Assembly (NCBI RefSeq): GCF_020179405.1
Contig: NZ_JAICBZ010000025.1
Coordinates: 1 to 48,001, forward strand
Direction: 5' to 3'
Origin: Xinfangfangia pollutisoli
GTDB lineage: Bacteria; Pseudomonadota; Alphaproteobacteria; Rhodobacterales; Rhodobacteraceae
DNA: 48,001 nucleotides
Shown piece after piece: positions 45,717-48,001 of this stretch. The number at the start of each line of letters is the position of its first letter. The stretch's first letter is position 1. The position numbers were made by a program, and so were the translations under genes. The notes below the pieces were generated by a model that ran no database searches, was not told the DNA's origin, and saw nothing but the letters and a program-made list of their open reading frames with translations.

Positions 45717-47261
45717 TCAGGGCACCAGATCGGGGGCCTGATCCACGGGCTCGGGGGTGAAATCGGGCACCACCCACAGCTCGACCCGCCGGTTCAGGCG
45801 CCGGCCGATCGCGGTTTCGTCGCAGGCCATCGGCAGCGCCTCGCCAAAGCCTTCCACCCGCGGCAGCTGATCGGGCCGCAGATCGGGCGCCAGCGCCGCC
45901 AGATCCTGCGCCACCCGCGCCGCACGCTCGGCCGACAGCGCGCGATTGGCGCTGGCATCGCCGGTGCCATCGGAAAACCCCGCCAGGATCAGCGCCTGAT
46001 CGGGAAAGCCCCCCGCGCCGATCAACCGGGCCAGCGTGGCCAGGTTTGTCTGCGAGGGCGCATCCAGCGCCGAGGTTCCCTCTTCGAAACGGAAGGTCAG
46101 CGACAGCCGGTCGGCCCCGTCCATCACCGCGGCCAAGGCCTTCAGATCGGCCAGCGTGACATCCTCGCCCGCGCCCTGGATGGCGTTCAAAAGCCGCAAG
46201 CCGTCCTGCGTCATCGGCGCCCGCGCGACCGAGCGGTCGATCAGCCCGGCGCCGGCCATGGCGGCATCGGCGGCGGGGGTGGCCAGGAAATCCAGGAATT
46301 CGCGCAGCAAAAGCGGCAGGCGGCGCGGCGGCGTCAGCAGGTAGATCGGCAGGGACAGCGGGTAATCCTCGGCCTTGACGGCGATCGGCGTGGGCAGCAG
46401 CGGAAAGCCGCAGCTGTCGGCCAGCGGCAACGCCCGCGCCGGCCCCAGTTCGGCCTGGCCGGTGATCGCCAGGGCCCAGGGGTCCTTGGCCACGGCCCGG
46501 GCCAGCGCAGCCATGTCGGGATGGCTGACGGCCAGCACCGGCGCCCGGCCCAGCCGGTTGGCCAGCGCCTGGGCCATGTCGGTTTCCGGCGCCAGCCCAT
46601 GCAGCACGATCGGCATGTCGGGCCCACCCAGCTGCGCCCAATTGGTCAATTCGCCCGACAGCGCGCCGGCCAGCGCCACGGTCGACACTTCGGGCGTCGG
46701 ATTGCCGGGCGCCATCACCGGCACCAGCGCATCCAGCGCCAGCGTCTCGGCGTGCAGCCCGGGCACGGCCAGCATCGACACCGCCAGCTCGGCCGCCCCC
46801 GCCTGCAGCGCCGCCTGGGCCGTGGCGGGATCGGTCGGGGTAAAGGCGATCTCGGCCAGGATCTGGTCGGTTTCCGGGTCCAGCACAAGCGCGGCCCAGG
46901 CCTGATCGGCGGCGGGCGGCGCGTCGCGCCAGACCAGGCCCCGCCCCTCGGCAAAGCGGCGCATCAGGCCCGGCAACAGCCGTTGCCCGGCATCGGCCGC
47001 CCCGACCAGACGGATCACCGCCTTGGGCGCCACCAGATCGGGACAGGCCGGGCCTTCGCAGATCACCCCCTGGCTGTCGACGGTCAGCATCCCGTATTTC
47101 GTTGAAATCCGGTAGAATTCCCCGTCAAAGCCCTGCAGGCTGCCCGACAGCACGATATTGCCCTCGCGCGAGATCAGGGTGATGTCCTGCGCCCGGGCCA
47201 TGCCCGCGGCGCAAAGGAAAAGCGCGGCGAGACCCGCCGCGCATCCTGCCAGACTTCGCAT
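45717..47261 (-). CDS. Periplasmic protein: phosphate-binding-like domain fused to OmpA domain
   Basis: This 514-aa protein has a signal peptide (residues 1-24: LAGCAAGLAALFLCAAGMARA) and a short domain DITLISREGNIVLSGSLQGF (about 25-75). A PstS-like periplasmic-binding region covers about 80-360, with GAADAGQRLLPGLMRRF and VSHPDMAALARAVAKDPWAL. The C-terminal OmpA peptidoglycan-binding domain (about 385-505) has LTFRFEEGTSALDAPSQTNL, GFSDGTGDASANRALSAERA and RRLNRRVELWV. It is probably anchored to peptidoglycan, holding a solute-binding or sensing domain. It is 21 bases before a further secreted-protein gene on the same strand. Ligand unknown. Confidence 0.82.
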   Translation of the reverse strand: MRSLAGCAAGLAALFLCAAGMARAQDITLISREGNIVLSGSLQGFDGEFYRISTKYGMLTVDSQGVICEGPACPDLVAPKAVIRLVGAADAGQRLLPGLMRRFAEGRGLVWRDAPPAADQAWAALVLDPETDQILAEIAFTPTDPATAQAALQAGAAELAVSMLAVPGLHAETLALDALVPVMAPGNPTPEVSTVALAGALSGELTNWAQLGGPDMPIVLHGLAPETDMAQALANRLGRAPVLAVSHPDMAALARAVAKDPWALAITGQAELGPARALPLADSCGFPLLPTPIAVKAEDYPLSLPIYLLTPPRRLPLLLREFLDFLATPAADAAMAGAGLIDRSVARAPMTQDGLRLLNAIQGAGEDVTLADLKALAAVMDGADRLSLTFRFEEGTSALDAPSQTNLATLARLIGAGGFPDQALILAGFSDGTGDASANRALSAERAARVAQDLAALAPDLRPDQLPRVEGFGEALPMACDETAIGRRLNRRVELWVVPDFTPEPVDQAPDLVP

Positions 47262-47282
47262 GATGGTTCCGCCTGCGCGCCT

Positions 47283-48001
47283 CTAGTTGCCGGCGGTCAG
47301 TGTCACGTCCCCGGCAAGATTATTCAACACCAGAATATCGCCCAGCGCGTCGCAGCCCGGCATGGCCAGGGTCAGATCCCTGACCACGGGCCCGGCAGGC
47401 GCGGTTTCGATCGTCTCGCCCAGAAGCTCACGCCCGCAGGTCAGGTCGGTCACCGCCGCCTCGACCACCGGATCGGCGGAAATCGCCGGATCGGCCGGCC
47501 AGGTATAGACCTGCGCCATCATCGGCAGATCCAGCCCCGGATCGCCCAGCGCCATCAGATAGCCGCCATGGGCCGAGACCGGCGCCTCGGCCCAGACATT
47601 GCTGGCATCGCCATAGGCCTCGCCCGATTCCACCGCCCGGATCTGGAAGGAATCCTCGGCCATCCATTGCACGGCAAAGCGGTGAACCTGCGCCGCATCC
47701 GGCACGGCAACGGCGGAATGCAGCTGCGTCGCATCGGCGAACAGCACCGAGACTTCACCCGCCGGATCGAAGGCCGGCAGGTCCAGCACAAGCTTGCCCT
47801 GCGCGTCCAGCCGCTCGGCCACGGTCAGGCCGGCATGGCGCAGCACCACCCGGTCGCCCGCAGCACAGGGCGCGGTCAGCGTGACGGCGATCATCGCCCG
47901 GGGCGCGGCCGAAAGGTCCAGCGCGGGGGTGCAATCGGCCAGGGCCGGCGCCGGGTTGCCTGCCACCGGCGGCGCGATTTCGGCCGGAGGGGCCGGCATC
48001 G
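47283..48001 (-). CDS. Conserved protein of unknown function, N-terminus outside window
   Basis: The frame is open to the right edge of the window and ends with TAG at 47283-47285, so the start lies beyond base 48001; the Met at 47999 is probably internal. The visible 239 residues contain a Pro-rich segment (PAPPAEIAPPVAGNPAPAL), then Cys and Thr-rich beta-type sequence (DCTPALDLSAAPRAMIAVTL), and end in LNNLAGDVTLTAGN. A secreted or membrane-anchored periplasmic domain is plausible, with Cys residues that could pair. It lies upstream of the OmpA-fusion gene and is probably cotranscribed. I do not recognise its family. Confidence 0.6.
   Translation of the reverse strand, partial: MPAPPAEIAPPVAGNPAPALADCTPALDLSAAPRAMIAVTLTAPCAAGDRVVLRHAGLTVAERLDAQGKLVLDLPAFDPAGEVSVLFADATQLHSAVAVPDAAQVHRFAVQWMAEDSFQIRAVESGEAYGDASNVWAEAPVSAHGGYLMALGDPGLDLPMMAQVYTWPADPAISADPVVEAAVTDLTCGRELLGETIETAPAGPVVRDLTLAMPGCDALGDILVLNNLAGDVTLTAGN

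Overview
The window looks like chromosome of a GC-rich alphaproteobacterium of the Rhodobacteraceae/Paracoccaceae, most likely Paracoccus or a close relative. This rests on very high GC, the gene order pcaQ<>pcaDCHGB, the core blocks kdsD-lptC-lptA-lptB-hpf-ptsN and dnaK-dnaJ-radC, and the protein sequences themselves. The species assignment is inference. No tRNA, rRNA, CRISPR array, insertion sequence or phage gene was seen.

Bases 1-26336 form a dense catabolic region for aromatic and probably hydroaromatic or alicyclic acids. (a) 1-4731 is the protocatechuate branch of the beta-ketoadipate pathway: pcaDCHGB on the minus strand (pcaB runs off the left edge), with the LysR regulator gene pcaQ divergent. 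(b) 4732-9867 is a minus-strand operon of a Gfo/Idh/MocA dehydrogenase, an IclR regulator, a KstD-like flavoprotein, a NIPSNAP protein and a TIM-barrel isomerase-like protein. (c) 10114-15711 on the plus strand holds a shikimate-dehydrogenase-like gene and a five-gene Liv-type ABC importer. (d) 15708-16604 is an AraC regulator of PobC/HpaA type, divergent from a plus-strand operon (16719-23655) of a second KstD-like flavoprotein, two SDR dehydrogenases, a second NIPSNAP protein, 4-hydroxybenzoate hydroxylase (pobA) and a two-domain 3-dehydroshikimate dehydratase (quiC). (e) 23652-26336 is an NAD-dependent epimerase/dehydrogenase divergent from a third KstD-like flavoprotein.

Taken together, the importer would bring in a ring carboxylate. 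The dehydrogenases would make ring ketones, and the flavoproteins would desaturate them towards 4-hydroxybenzoate. PobA and QuiC would both deliver protocatechuate to PcaGH, and PcaB, PcaC and PcaD would carry it to beta-ketoadipate. The funnel into protocatechuate is well supported. The alicyclic aromatisation step is a hypothesis. Two divergent promoters of this region share a 15-bp operator-like site, TGGAATTNNNTTCAA, that may bind the IclR protein.

Bases 26462-48001 are mostly housekeeping and envelope genes: a short RNase D, KdsD, LptC/LptA/LptB, Hpf and PtsN. A minus-strand surface-polysaccharide block follows (galU, two paralogous GT2-like glycosyltransferases, a GT14-like glycosyltransferase, a two-domain sulfotransferase), then kdsB and cysQ. 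After these come a KpsM-like permease and an SH3 protein, an AlkB-type dioxygenase, dnaK, dnaJ and radC. The right end holds an unusual periplasmic-binding/OmpA fusion and a partial secreted protein of unknown function.
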